Shown here one piece after another: positions 1 to 9,414 of a stretch of DNA of 64,000 nucleotides. Made by a program: the position numbers and the translations under genes. Below the pieces are notes generated by a model. It saw nothing but the letters and a program-made list of their open reading frames with translations. It searched no databases and was not told where the DNA came from. Numbering within the stretch: the stretch's first letter is position 1; each line of letters starts with the position of its first letter. Origin of the DNA: Paraburkholderia sp. BL9I2N2 (GTDB lineage: Bacteria; Pseudomonadota; Gammaproteobacteria; Burkholderiales; Burkholderiaceae); the NCBI RefSeq assembly GCF_004339745.1, contig NZ_SMGP01000004.1, positions 434,001 through 498,000 of the forward strand, given 5' to 3'.

Positions 1-218
1 TGGGCACGACGGTCACTGGAACGGCCGGCGTCGTTCCGAAATCTGTACAGGCAACTGCGGCCGCTTTTCCCAACGTGATAGAGATTTCGGAGCGGAGCAG
101 CGCTGTCGATGTTGCCCGCGACATGAAAGCTGTTGCTACGAGCGTGAGCTCGAACGTGTTCAGAGCGCGTTGTGGCAAAGTGCCATCATCCTCTGGACCA
201 TTGTGCTTGACTCGTTGA
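1..218 (+). CDS. C-terminal end of an unidentified protein, cut by the window edge
   Basis: The reading frame beginning at base 3 is open to a TGA at 216-218. It translates to balanced, Val/Ala/Ser-rich sequence (for example FPNVIEISERSSAVDVARD) that looks coded. The start lies outside the window and I recognise no family. The last 18 residues overlap the opposite-strand gene ending at 160, so one of the two may be wrong or the tail may have changed by a recent rearrangement. Confidence 0.35.
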   Translation, partial: GTTVTGTAGVVPKSVQATAAAFPNVIEISERSSAVDVARDMKAVATSVSSNVFRARCGKVPSSSGPLCLTR

Positions 219-453
219 GTTCCATCTCGCTGGTGAAGAGAGCGTTCACGCTGGACAGCCGGACTGCGACGCCTGCCTCCAGCAAGTCCTTGCTGGCAAT
301 CTTCAGAGCGAGTTGACCGATGCGGACCCTGTCGAGCCAGTCCATCTTCAGCCCATTTTTCTTGAGCCAGCGACGGCAGCACTCAACAATGTGGTCTACT
401 CGCCATTCGTTGGTCAGCGCGTAGGATGCAGCTGCAATCGCCACCAGTAACAT
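160..453 (-). CDS. Hypothetical protein, 97 aa
   Basis: The translation is balanced and not Arg-skewed as antisense shadows are here. It starts with a short hydrophobic segment (MLLVAIAAASYAL) and continues with a helical, Leu-rich body containing the pair CC at about residues 25-26. No family is recognised. Local GC is lower than in the window's core genes, in keeping with an acquired or decaying region. The 3' end overlaps a possible convergent gene by about 59 bases. The start is the first ATG; no strong ribosome-binding site was seen. Confidence 0.45.
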   Translation of the reverse strand: MLLVAIAAASYALTNEWRVDHIVECCRRWLKKNGLKMDWLDRVRIGQLALKIASKDLLEAGVAVRLSSVNALFTSEMELNESSTMVQRMMALCHNAL

Positions 454-911
454 AGCAAGTCGGGCCGCGCGCTTGCGCGCTCGTCAAATTGAGGTTTGGT
501 CATGTCTATCGGCTTGCCCGCAGCAGTTAAGCAAGCCCAGCACATGTGGGCGAAGACACGCGAATCAACAGCGTCGTCATTCGACCCTGTTTCAAGGGCG
601 CCGGCATGATTGCCAGGAACTGGTCGGAACAGCGACAAAGGGGGCTATTGCCGCGCGGCAACTGCCTTCGCACTTTCAGCAACGGCCGCAAGGTGCGTTG
701 ACGAACTCCTCGCCCCGTCGACCTTTCAGCAACGGCTGGACATGGATACCAGTGCGCGCGGAAGTTAGCGCAATGGGTACCGGGCCGCGACATGGTCTTG
801 AAAAATGAAAAGCTGAATCACTTTGGTCGCGGCGCCGCGTTCCGGCATTCTCCCTTGTTTGGCGTCTCGCGGCGACCTATCTTTAAGTTGCTTCTCATCA
901 AGGAGACGGCC
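454..911. other. Gene-poor stretch
   Basis: No convincing gene. Short frames exist on both strands but have skewed composition or no usable start. The last bases carry the AAGGAG-type ribosome-binding site of the DUF2442 gene at 912. Confidence 0.5.
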
Positions 912-1151
912 ATGGACAGCGGGGCGGTAAGCGTGCATTTCGACAGCGGACACCTGTTTCTCGACCTGTCCGACGGTCAGGCCGTTGAATTTCCGCTGGG
1001 CTGGTTTCCTGCGCTGCAGGCAGCCACAACAGCGGAGCGAGGGTGTTTTGCCATCTCTTTGGACCGCCAGCAGTTGTACTGGCCGGAACTGCATGAAGAG
1101 ATGGACGTCACCGCTTTGCTGCAGTCCTTGCCAGACCGTACGCGGCACTAG
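912..1151 (+). CDS. DUF2442 domain protein
   Basis: This 79-residue protein matches the DUF2442 pattern end to end: VHFDSGHLFLDLSDG near the N-terminus, then PLGWFPALQAAT, then an ISLDRQQLYWPEL segment followed by an acidic stretch ending near LLQS. DUF2442 proteins are small and uncharacterised, often encoded beside DUF4160 in toxin-antitoxin-like or mobile contexts; no DUF4160 partner is visible here. The ATG at 912 was chosen over an upstream frame extension because AAGGAGAC lies just before it and the domain begins right after it. Confidence 0.75.
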   Translation: MDSGAVSVHFDSGHLFLDLSDGQAVEFPLGWFPALQAATTAERGCFAISLDRQQLYWPELHEEMDVTALLQSLPDRTRH

Positions 1152-1344
1152 GCCCTGCCTGGTTCCTCTCGGGCGTTCGACGTTTTTTGTCGACCATGGC
1201 GTTACGATTTTTGCGCTTTCGACTTGCCGGTTTGTTTTTTCGGCGGGGCGATGTCGGCGTTCCAGTTCAGCTTCCACAACACTCAACGCCTGCTGGTTCC
1301 AGTGTCGACCTAGGAACGAGTCCTACGACCAGGACGGCGCGTGG

Positions 1345-1515
1345 CTATTGCGACTCGATTGCGTCGAGACGCGCCTGGGCCGTCTCATCAGGATGCTGAC
1401 GCTGATACGCGTCGAACACTGACTTAAAAAAGCCGGTGGGCCGCCGGCTCCCCTCGGTGATAGGGGGCTTAAGGAAAGCTGTGAGCCAGCTTCGTACTGC
1501 TTGGAAGGCATGCAT
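1345..1515 (-). CDS. Possible small protein, 56 aa
   Basis: A minus-strand ATG frame encodes 56 residues with coding-like composition, especially the C-terminal half (FFKSVFDAYQRQHPDETAQA). No family is recognised. It lies 112 bases downstream of the secreted protein at 1628-2122 on the same strand. A GC hairpin followed by T6 (1431-1449) falls inside it and could instead be that gene's terminator, so this may be a gene remnant read through a terminator. Confidence 0.3.
   Translation of the reverse strand: MHAFQAVRSWLTAFLKPPITEGSRRPTGFFKSVFDAYQRQHPDETAQARLDAIESQ
1426..1449 (-). terminator. Candidate intrinsic terminator after the 1628-2122 gene
   Basis: On the minus strand AGCCGGCGG and CCACCGGCT can pair, with one G-T pair and a very short loop, followed immediately by TTTTTT. 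It sits about 180 bases beyond the stop of the secreted protein. It conflicts with the possible 56-residue frame at 1345-1515. Confidence 0.35.
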
Positions 1516-1627
1516 CAAAGCTCCGCGTCAGATTTGGCACGGCCAACCGCGGTCGGCACGCCCGGGTCTGCCCGGATGCGTGCCCTGTCAGGGCGGCGCC
1601 CCGTTGGTTCCGCCCGGTCCGGTGTTG

Positions 1628-2122
1628 TTATTTGGCGAGCTGGCAGGTCTTGGAGTCAAAGCCAAGCGTCATGCTCTTCGTCACCTTGGGTATGACAGCC
1701 ATGGGTTCGTCCGGTTTTCGGTCTAGATAGGTGACGACGATGGAGCGGCCATGGAACACAATCGACCGCGGCATGATGCGGTCGCCAAGGAAGATAGCGT
1801 TGGTCTTACTGCAGTCACTGAATGCCACCGCTACGTAGTTGAAAATGCCGCTACCGCCTGGTTCGTCCGCCAGGAATATCGCGGCAGCAGGCTTCGAGTC
1901 AAGCCGGCCACCGACGGGCTTGCCGAACACACGCGTCACGTGTTGCGTCGCCGAGCCAGGCGCGGCCGGTATCGCTCGCTTGCCATTCGATAACTTCACG
2001 TCTTCGTTGCCGATGCGGAAGGTCGCATTCTCGTAGTCGACATCGACAGTTCCAGCCTGGGCCCGGACGGCTACCAGCGCGAGGCAGGTCGCGATTGCGG
2101 CGGTGGTCAACTGCTTCCTCAT
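1628..2122 (-). CDS. Exported hypothetical protein, 164 aa
   Basis: The protein starts with a classical Sec signal peptide: MRKQ, a hydrophobic core (TAAIATCLALVAV) and an AQA cleavage site near residue 23. The mature part of about 140 residues is likely periplasmic. It has no recognised domain and holds two cysteines (FSDCSKTN and KTCQLAK at the C-terminus) that could form a disulfide. No partner gene is obvious. The ATG at the signal peptide is the natural start. Function unknown. Confidence 0.7.
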   Translation of the reverse strand: MRKQLTTAAIATCLALVAVRAQAGTVDVDYENATFRIGNEDVKLSNGKRAIPAAPGSATQHVTRVFGKPVGGRLDSKPAAAIFLADEPGGSGIFNYVAVAFSDCSKTNAIFLGDRIMPRSIVFHGRSIVVTYLDRKPDEPMAVIPKVTKSMTLGFDSKTCQLAK

Positions 2123-2250
2123 GATTCATGCGCTCCGTCAGGAAACGTCTGCCGCGTAGTCGCGAAGTGAACGTTCCGAAGTTGTTGTTCTTCGGGCCGC
2201 CCTCGCCCGGCCTAACGCAGGGTGAGGTGCGTTGTGCGCGGCGACTGGAA

Positions 2251-2532
2251 TCACGTCACGACGACGTGCTCGCAGAACCACTCGTTGAACGTGTCAAAGC
2301 CCTGCACGGTCAGCCCGAGCCGCTGCGCATTTTCGCAGGCCCGCATCAGCATCCAGCACGCGGCTTCCTCGAGGTCGGCTTCGAAGTCCGGCGCATTGGT
2401 TTTGTCAAAGTGCCGCAGCGCTGTGGCCACACAGCTCTCCGCGGCATTGAAGGCCATGCGGCCCACCGCCGGCCGTGCAGCTTCGTGTGCTCCAGGTCGG
2501 CCGCCGAACTGCCGGTCCACGGCAGCCGGCAT
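2251..2532 (-). CDS. Hypothetical protein, up to 93 aa
   Basis: The C-terminal two thirds (from MAFNAAESCVATALRHF, an alternative start at 2457) has strong coding character, with alternating acidic and aromatic residues and helical segments (FEADLEEAACWMLMRACENA). The first 25 residues are Arg/Gly/Pro-rich and may not be translated. No family is recognised. It stands alone between the secreted protein and the SRAP remnant. Confidence 0.45.
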   Translation of the reverse strand: MPAAVDRQFGGRPGAHEAARPAVGRMAFNAAESCVATALRHFDKTNAPDFEADLEEAACWMLMRACENAQRLGLTVQGFDTFNEWFCEHVVVT

Positions 2533-2756
2533 GCCGCAGCGTCTCGCCCAGTATACGTTCGGCCGCGCTGGTCAGGGTGATGGCTGAAGCGAAGCGATGG
2601 CGCTCTGGAGCGACGGGTTTCGACGCGAGATGTGATAGAGCTGTCGCGCACAGCAGCATCACATCGGATGTCGCCTGTGACTGAGTGGTTTCACATCAGT
2701 CTTCTCGGCGCTAGCCGTGGCTATCCGACACGCACGAGAAAGATGAAAACATTGTT

Positions 2757-3032
2757 TTGGAGTTTCGTCCGAGTAACGGGCAGTTGATGCATGTCGCCTG
2801 CCTTTGGTCACGCTGGTCGGCACCTGGCCAGCTGGACTTGCTATCATTCGCGGCAATAACAGATGAGCTGCCTCCGGAGGTCGCAGCGGCTGGTCACGAC
2901 CGCTGCATTGTTCCCGTCAAATCGGAAAACATAGACGCTTGGCTCAACGCGAACCCGAAGGATTTGGAGGCAATGTATGCGATTCTTGATGACAGAGATA
3001 GGCCCTACTACGAGCATAGGCTTGCCGCTTGA
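2757..3032 (+). pseudogene. Truncated SRAP (YedK/HMCES-like) peptidase remnant
   Basis: The frame encodes only the C-terminal part of an SOS-response-associated peptidase: the segment ACLWSRWS, a FAAITDELPPEVAAAGHDR block with the conserved HDR, then VPVKSENIDAWLNAN. Intact SRAP proteins are about 220 residues and need Cys2, the catalytic residue that crosslinks to abasic sites in single-stranded DNA. That residue and about 140 N-terminal residues are missing. No stop or frameshift copy of the front half was found upstream, so this looks like a deletion remnant rather than a working enzyme. Confidence 0.7.
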
Positions 3033-3396
3033 ACGAGCTGAACGGGGGGTTTCGGTCAGGACCAGCCCAATAAATTCGCATCGTCGGACTCCCTGGCTAA
3101 CCGCAGGTGCTCAACGGATGCCATGACAAATTCCGCAGGGCGGCGTTCCCGCCAACTTCTCCGATTTCGACGTAGTTGAACTTTGGCGACGTGAACTCCG
3201 AGATTCCAGGGAACACGATGACCCATTGCCTATCTGGGTACCACTTTCTGTCCGAAAGTATTCAACTCGGGGTCACTCATGAGCATGTGTCGGACGTGCA
3301 ACTGCAGAGGTCAGCGCTTCCCTCCAGGACTTCCACACGTACGCGTCGAGATGTGTATCCTCTTACAGTTGCCTCAAAGGGGAAGGAGGAGCGCCT
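3033..3396. other. Intergenic stretch upstream of the MscS gene
   Basis: No gene seen. The final 15 bases hold a strong ribosome-binding site (GGAAGGAGG) for the channel gene. Confidence 0.4.
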
Positions 3397-4860
3397 ATGG
3401 AATACCCGTTGATTCTCGGATTCGGCATCGTCGTTTTAGACGTCATCGTATGGCGCTTCCGGATGCCTGCAAATGAGCTCGTACGGCTCTTCATCCGACT
3501 GGCACTTTTTTCCGCGCTGAGCTGGGTGCTTTTCTCCTCCGGTCTAAGCCCAATCACCCAAACGAGTCCCGAGAGCGCGGCCCGGTTGCACTGGTTAGGG
3601 CAGGTGCTCGAGATAATCTGGTGGTTGATGGGCGCTCGTCTGCTCACTCTCTCACTGGACACACTGCTGTTGCCAAGCGCCTGGCGAAGGCAACGGCTAT
3701 TCTCGGACGTGTTCGGAGCCGTGGTATTTCTGGCCGCAATCGTGGCCGCCCTCGGCTTCGTGCTCGAACTGCCTGTGCGTGGCCTCGTCGCGACATCAGG
3801 CGCGCTCGCTATTGTGCTGGGTCTGGCTATCCAAAGCACACTCAGCGACGTATTCGCAGGCATAGTGCTGAACACCACCGAGCCATATTCGGTCGGCGAC
3901 TGGGTGATAATCGACGACGTCGAGGGCAAAGTAATCGAAATGAATTGGCGGGCCACGCACCTGCTGACTGGTCAAGGGAATACGCTTATCGTGCCGAACG
4001 CTGTTGCATCGAAGGCGAAAATCTTCAACAACAGCAGGCCAGCAGATGTACACGGCTTATCACTCGTCCTTGAGATTGAGCCCGAGGCCCGGCCGAAGAC
4101 GGTGCTCGATGCTCTAGGCCGCGCTCTGAAGGGCTGCAACGCCATCCTGGATGTTCCATCTCCGTATGCACGCATGAGGCGCACCACACTAAATACGGTG
4201 CAATATGAGGTTGTCGCGTTCGTCGACGACATGAACAAGAAGCTCACCACAACCAACGAACTGTTCGACCTTTGCTACCGGCATCTTGCCGCCTCAGGCG
4301 TGACGCTGCGCTCGCTTGGTGTGCCCGCGCCTGCCTTTGCCGCTCATGGTGCCAAAGAGGCACTGCTCAGCCGTGTCGGCCTGTTTGAGAGTCTGACCGG
4401 CGATGAAGTGACACGGCTTGCAGAACGACTTTCCCGGCACGAGTACCAGGCGAATCAGCAGGTACTGGCGCCCGACACGGTGCCAGACAGTCTTTCTATC
4501 GTGTACTCGGGCGTACTTTCCGTGAGGCTCAGTGAATCGGAAGAAGACCGTGAGATTGCCCGGGTTGGCCCGGGTGAGTCATTCGGGGAGGCGGGCCTGC
4601 TAGCAGGGCTACCGATGCACGTGTCGATTTCGACGCTCACGCCTTCCGTGCTGTACCAGCTAGGTAAGGACGACATGACGGCGTTCCTCAAAGACCATCC
4701 GGAGGTCGCAAAGCAGCTATGTCAGCAACTAGCCTACCGGCAGGACGCGCTGGGTAAGTTGACGACCCAGACCTCTGTCCAGCAGGAAAAAGGTCAATCG
4801 CTATTTCAGTGGCTGTTTGACAAAGTCCGGCACCTGCATTCGCTGCACGATGATTCTTAG
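3397..4860 (+). CDS. MscS-family channel with C-terminal cyclic nucleotide-binding domain
   Basis: This 487-residue inner-membrane protein has three to four N-terminal hydrophobic segments (residues 1-135). The pore-lining MscS helix and beta domain follow (TSGALAIVLGLAIQSTLSD, then the NTTEPYSVGDWVIIDDVEG motif near 165-185), with the alpha/beta cage to about 310. Residues about 325-440 form a CNB/Crp-type domain, with the GPGESFGEAGLLAG phosphate-binding-cassette-like motif. Such fusions couple an MscS pore to a ligand sensor; some known homologs are gated by cyclic nucleotides rather than tension. The start is fixed by GGAAGGAGG a few bases upstream. It stands alone, ahead of a convergent kinase gene. 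Confidence 0.9.
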   Translation: MEYPLILGFGIVVLDVIVWRFRMPANELVRLFIRLALFSALSWVLFSSGLSPITQTSPESAARLHWLGQVLEIIWWLMGARLLTLSLDTLLLPSAWRRQRLFSDVFGAVVFLAAIVAALGFVLELPVRGLVATSGALAIVLGLAIQSTLSDVFAGIVLNTTEPYSVGDWVIIDDVEGKVIEMNWRATHLLTGQGNTLIVPNAVASKAKIFNNSRPADVHGLSLVLEIEPEARPKTVLDALGRALKGCNAILDVPSPYARMRRTTLNTVQYEVVAFVDDMNKKLTTTNELFDLCYRHLAASGVTLRSLGVPAPAFAAHGAKEALLSRVGLFESLTGDEVTRLAERLSRHEYQANQQVLAPDTVPDSLSIVYSGVLSVRLSESEEDREIARVGPGESFGEAGLLAGLPMHVSISTLTPSVLYQLGKDDMTAFLKDHPEVAKQLCQQLAYRQDALGKLTTQTSVQQEKGQSLFQWLFDKVRHLHSLHDDS

Positions 4861-5104
4861 ACCATCCGATGGCAGCCCCGGCTGTGACGGCTGTGATTGC
4901 CAAGTTCCTCGGGAAGTCGGCATGGTTTGACGTTAACGGGACTGCTTCGTCGAGGTAGTGTGGGGGCAGGTCTATCGGCGTTCTGATACGGGTCAGTAGG
5001 TCGCGCAAGAGGCGGCGGCGACGGAAGAGGACTAAGATGCGCCGCGTTCGGCAGCATTGCAAAGACCTGCGTTCAACTCAGAGACCAATCGGCGATGATG
5101 TTGC

Positions 5105-8100
5105 TTAAGCTGCTGGGGCTACGGTTTGTGGTTCACCAGAACGGGCAAAAATTGGCAGCGTCAGAGAAAATGTCGCACCCTGGTCGAGGTTGTTCCTCGC
5201 GGTCAGGGTACCGTCATGTGCTTCGATAATTGAGCGTGAAATTGCCAGACCTATACCCATGCCTTTTGCCTTTGAGGTGACAAACGGCTCGAAAAGGGTC
5301 TCGAGCTCAGCGACACCCTCTCCGTTGTCAGAAATTTCGACTGTCACGAATAGTTCATCGAGGACGGCGCCGGTGATGCCGACTTTTGGTGTGCGGCCGG
5401 TATTTTCTGTTGCTTCGATTGCGTTCGAGATCAGGTTGATGAGGACCTGCTGAATCTGTATCTGGTCGACGTTCGCGTCTGGAAGATTGTCAGGAAATTC
5501 CGGCGTTATGGCGGCGTCTCGCATACTGGGGTCTTCTTTCAACAATCTCACCGCGTCCCGGACCATGCAAGGAATATTGCATTGAGACTTCTTGAAGGAC
5601 TCTCGTTTGAACAGGGTACGGATGCTCTGCATCGTTTCGTCGGCAGCACGGCCATCCCGGAGTATGCCCTCCACGGAAGAGCGCGCCTTATCGAGATTAG
5701 GCGGGTTGGCCTCAAGCCAACGCCGGCAGGCGTGAGCATTGACGATAACAGAGGTAAGTGGTTGATTGAGCTCGTGCGCTATCGAGGCCGATATTTCGGC
5801 GACCGTTGCAATCCGGGTCGCCCGGGTGAGTTGGGTTTGTACTTCTCGCAAGGTATCTTCAGTACGTTTCTGTTCGTCGATGTCGATGGTCAGGCCGTAC
5901 CATTGAACGATGTTGCCATCCGCATCGCGCATTGCTTCGGCGCGTGCGAGATGCCAGCGGTATTGCCCGTCCTTGTGGCGCTTACGGTGGGCGTAGGCGT
6001 AGGGTTCACTGGTCTGAACTGAGTGTGTCCTTTTTTGAATGAGACCCTCCCAATCATCCGGGTGGATGCTTTTCCTATATTCAAGGTCACAAACTTCCGG
6101 TGTGTCCCAACCGGCGTATTCCGTGAATCTCCGGTTGGCGTAGGTTAGTTGCCCATCGGCATCGGCGCACCAAATCATCGCCGGGATCGTTTCGGTAATT
6201 TCCCGCAACTGGTGCTCGCGCTGCTGGAGTGCGACTTCCGTTTCTTTCAGGTCTTCAATGTCCGTGCAAACGCCATACCAATGAAGGATTTCACCCGTCT
6301 CATCGCGGAAGGGTTCACCGCGGACGAGATACCAATGTAGTTTCCCATCAGCTCCCGTAATCTGATAAGTGTCCTGGTAAGATGAGCCCTCAAGGACGCA
6401 TTGCTGCCAATGTCTATGGACACGCTCCCGCTGGTCAGGCGGGACGAGACTGAATAAGGGCTCTTCGCCGATTTCCTCCCAGGTCTTTCCGATGAACGAA
6501 AGCATGCGGCGATTCCATCGGTCGGTGTCCCCGCCGGGGGTGGCGCGCCAAATCATGGCAGGCATTGCATCTACGAGCCTGCGAAGATGTAACTCCTTGC
6601 GTCTCAATCGTTCTTCCGCAATTTTGCGCTCGTGAATATCGGTGAGCAGGCCGTACCACTTAGTAATATCGCCTCGGGCGTTACGCATTGGATTCGCCCG
6701 GCACTGGAACCACCGATACGACCCGTCAGCAGCGCGAAGACGATGTACCGTATCGTACGCCGCCCCGCTTTTCATCGATTGGTCCCATGTTTCAATAACT
6801 GTCGCGTAGTCGTCCGGATGAACAAGGTCAAGCCAGCCGTTGCTGGTCAGTTCATGGAGGCTTCTGCCGGTGTAGGCTTCAGCCTGTTTGCTCACATACT
6901 CTACTGAGCCCGCGGCGTCAGCGCTCCACAGGAAGCCTGGCACTGCATCGGTGAGCCAGTTAAGTTGCGCTTCACGCTCACGGATGACCTCTTTCGTTTT
7001 GTACAGGTCATCGATATCGAGGTTCATGGCATACCATTTGTACACGCTTCCGTCCTCGTTGAAATAAGGAACGGAGCGGGAATGATGCCAGCGATACTCG
7101 CCGTCCGCATGTTTCCAGCGGTACGTGTCCTCATAAGCTGTCATCTGTTCGACCGACCGGAGATAAGCTTGTCTGATTCGCTCCTTGTCGTCGGGGTGAA
7201 TGAAATGCAAAAATCCGAGTTTTTGTAGCTCCTCCAGCGTAGTACCGGTTTCCTCAAGGATGTGGCGATTGACGAAGTCGAAATCCGTTGTCGTTCTTGT
7301 GGCAAAGCGACCCGGAAGGCGGTCGAGCAGTTCCCGGGCTTCTTTCTCGCTTTTCTGCAAGGCTTCCTGGGCCTTTATTGCGTCGTCGACCTCGATACCG
7401 ACCAGGTACCAGTTGACCACGACCCCTTCGTCGTAAAACGGCTCAGCGACGAGGTGTTGCCATCTGTACACACCATCGTATTGCTGCATCCGGACGACGA
7501 CATCGACGGGTTGACCCGTTTCAATACATTGCGCCCATTCGGTACGGACAGCTTCTACCTCGGCGGGGTGGATGTAGTTCATCCACAGGTCACCGACAAC
7601 CTCTTCGCTTGGACGGCCCAATGCGGCAAGTACGACCTTGTTGACGTAAACGAGTTTGCCGGCGGGATCGGCCACGCACACGCAAGCAGGCACGCGGTCA
7701 ACCATTCGCCTGTAGTTTTGCCCTTCGCTCCGAAGACGCGACTCCGCAATCTTGCGGTCGTTCACGTATTCCAGTTGACCGTCAATGGTTCGCGACCAGA
7801 GCTGACTGGCCAGGTTCTCAATAGGCAAGTCAAACGGGGCATCTTTCATCCGGGCGGTAGACGCCGGTTTTCTTGAGCGACGAGAGACCAGCTCCACGCA
7901 TAGCCACGCTGCAGGAATCGTAATAATGGACCGGGTGAATGAGCTTGATGCGAGTACAGGATGGGGTAGGCCGACCAAGACCCAGACGATTCCTGAAGAG
8001 ACGAAAGCGGCAGAAAGGCGGCCAATGTTTCGCCCCAACAAATGGGTGAAGAGAATTACAAGGACCAGACCCAGGCAACCGGTATAGGATTCGAGTAACG

Positions 8101-8179
8101 ATACCGTACCAGAGGCAATCGAAACGCCGATGGCCAGCGCGGCAATCCGAGAAAAGCGTGAGATTCGCATGGTAAGCAA
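5105..8179 (-). CDS. Membrane-anchored multi-PAS sensor histidine kinase
   Basis: The protein has 1024 residues. The first 90 or so are hydrophobic with several membrane segments. Five PAS/PAC units follow at roughly 150-270, 285-400, 405-520, 530-650 and 655-775, each with the W-H-x-x-R/A-x-P type PAC core. The transmitter has the H-box AHELNQP (His802), the N-box NLISNAIEA, G1 SDNGEGV and G2 GMGIGLAISRS, typical of FixL/NtrB-like kinases. No response regulator or receiver domain is nearby, so its partner is elsewhere. None of the PAS units shows an obvious haem-binding histidine signature, but I cannot exclude it. Confidence 0.9.
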   Translation of the reverse strand: MLTMRISRFSRIAALAIGVSIASGTVSLLESYTGCLGLVLVILFTHLLGRNIGRLSAAFVSSGIVWVLVGLPHPVLASSSFTRSIITIPAAWLCVELVSRRSRKPASTARMKDAPFDLPIENLASQLWSRTIDGQLEYVNDRKIAESRLRSEGQNYRRMVDRVPACVCVADPAGKLVYVNKVVLAALGRPSEEVVGDLWMNYIHPAEVEAVRTEWAQCIETGQPVDVVVRMQQYDGVYRWQHLVAEPFYDEGVVVNWYLVGIEVDDAIKAQEALQKSEKEARELLDRLPGRFATRTTTDFDFVNRHILEETGTTLEELQKLGFLHFIHPDDKERIRQAYLRSVEQMTAYEDTYRWKHADGEYRWHHSRSVPYFNEDGSVYKWYAMNLDIDDLYKTKEVIREREAQLNWLTDAVPGFLWSADAAGSVEYVSKQAEAYTGRSLHELTSNGWLDLVHPDDYATVIETWDQSMKSGAAYDTVHRLRAADGSYRWFQCRANPMRNARGDITKWYGLLTDIHERKIAEERLRRKELHLRRLVDAMPAMIWRATPGGDTDRWNRRMLSFIGKTWEEIGEEPLFSLVPPDQRERVHRHWQQCVLEGSSYQDTYQITGADGKLHWYLVRGEPFRDETGEILHWYGVCTDIEDLKETEVALQQREHQLREITETIPAMIWCADADGQLTYANRRFTEYAGWDTPEVCDLEYRKSIHPDDWEGLIQKRTHSVQTSEPYAYAHRKRHKDGQYRWHLARAEAMRDADGNIVQWYGLTIDIDEQKRTEDTLREVQTQLTRATRIATVAEISASIAHELNQPLTSVIVNAHACRRWLEANPPNLDKARSSVEGILRDGRAADETMQSIRTLFKRESFKKSQCNIPCMVRDAVRLLKEDPSMRDAAITPEFPDNLPDANVDQIQIQQVLINLISNAIEATENTGRTPKVGITGAVLDELFVTVEISDNGEGVAELETLFEPFVTSKAKGMGIGLAISRSIIEAHDGTLTARNNLDQGATFSLTLPIFARSGEPQTVAPAA

Positions 8180-9141
8180 GTCAGCCTCGAGTTCGACATT
8201 GACTGGCCGCGAGACGTTCTGGTTCTCTACCAGTCCTTCTTATGTTTCGTAACATTGCGGTGCTGATGAATGACCTCAATGTTTCGCATCGAGCGCTACG
8301 TCACGCCATCGACCTAGCTGTGATGTTTGATGCATCGGTGATAACTGTGCGGTGCTTTCGGATGTTCCCGCTTTCGCGGCCTTCCCGAGCCTCGTAGCGC
8401 CGGTCAGCCCAAAAGGAACTCGGAGACATACGCCGCAGTATTTGCCAGCAACTCCATAACGAAGCGTTTATCGCGGGCGCCTCGCACGGGTTGTTCGTTC
8501 GAGTCGAATCATTAAGGGCTGAGAACAGGCAACCGTCATTGCCTTCCTTCGACAGGGCACCGTTGACCTACCGGTTGTTGAATTGTGCTGGATTGAATCA
8601 GCAAGGCTGCTATGGGTCACGTCTTTGAAACGCTCTCTGCGACTGCGGTACTGATGACAGTCCTCATTACTGGGTGGTCGGTGACTCTACGACCCCTCAC
8701 TTTCATACGCGTGTACGAGTCCCTTCGGTCAGGCCAAAGCACACAAACTACGATGGCGTGAAGGACTCGCGCAATTACATCTTTATGTAACCCGTCACGC
8801 AAGGCCGCTGCGGTGGATCGGAAATGCGAATGAACCGCACGAAGTCTCCAATTGCAGACGCGATTGATGGTGGTCCTGCTGGCAATGGTGCGTCGACGCC
8901 TGCAGGAATAGTCGCTGGTATAAAGCTGTTTGCCAGACTAGCCATAAAAAGAGCAATCGATGCGCGCATCGGTGGTCGTGGCATTGGCGACAGCGGCGTA
9001 GTGATTGTCGCGTACTGACTTACTGACGCACCCGGACGAACCAAGGCGCCTGCTCTCTCTCAGGCACTTTGCATTTCAGCGCCAGGTCGCCGAACGCCTC
9101 ATTTGCGCTAGACTGGCTTGTGCAACCGGAGGGAGATCTGG
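8180..9141. other. Long intergenic region, no gene recognised
   Basis: About 960 bases with only weak, composition-skewed short frames. It includes the upstream region of the PAS kinase, which reads leftward, and ends with the GGAGGGA ribosome-binding site of the small gene at 9142. Nothing else stands out. Confidence 0.4.
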
Positions 9142-9414
9142 ATGATACGCAAGACGCTCAATGCCTCGCAGCTTCAGCAGGAGGTCAACCGACGCATCCA
9201 TCGACTGCAGGAAATCGTCGAGGATGGCGTGAAGATTCGTGTGCCGCGGCCGCAGATGCAGGAGCCTGACAAGACAGGCTGCAACTGGAACATGACCCAC
9301 TTCGGCAACGCGGTCGGCTTCGAGCGCGACATCGAGGGCGTGCTCAAGGCTGTGCGTGCGGAATACAACCTTAGTACCGAAGTGAAAGACACCGGCAACC
9401 CGTTTGGGGACTAA
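9142..9414 (+). CDS. Conserved-looking small hypothetical protein, 90 aa
   Basis: ATG at 9142 is preceded by GGAGGGA at a good distance. The protein is hydrophilic with no signal peptide or membrane segment. It starts with a helical, charged region (LQQEVNRRIHRLQEIVEDG) and contains a Cys/Trp-containing centre (DKTGCNWNMTHFG). No domain is recognised. It is monocistronic, with more than 500 gene-free bases on either side. Confidence 0.65.
   Translation: MIRKTLNASQLQQEVNRRIHRLQEIVEDGVKIRVPRPQMQEPDKTGCNWNMTHFGNAVGFERDIEGVLKAVRAEYNLSTEVKDTGNPFGD

Noticed and set aside
8775..9044. 89-codon minus-strand frame rich in Pro/Ala
   Set aside because: Low-complexity composition, no ribosome-binding site and an equally long plus-strand frame opposite it.
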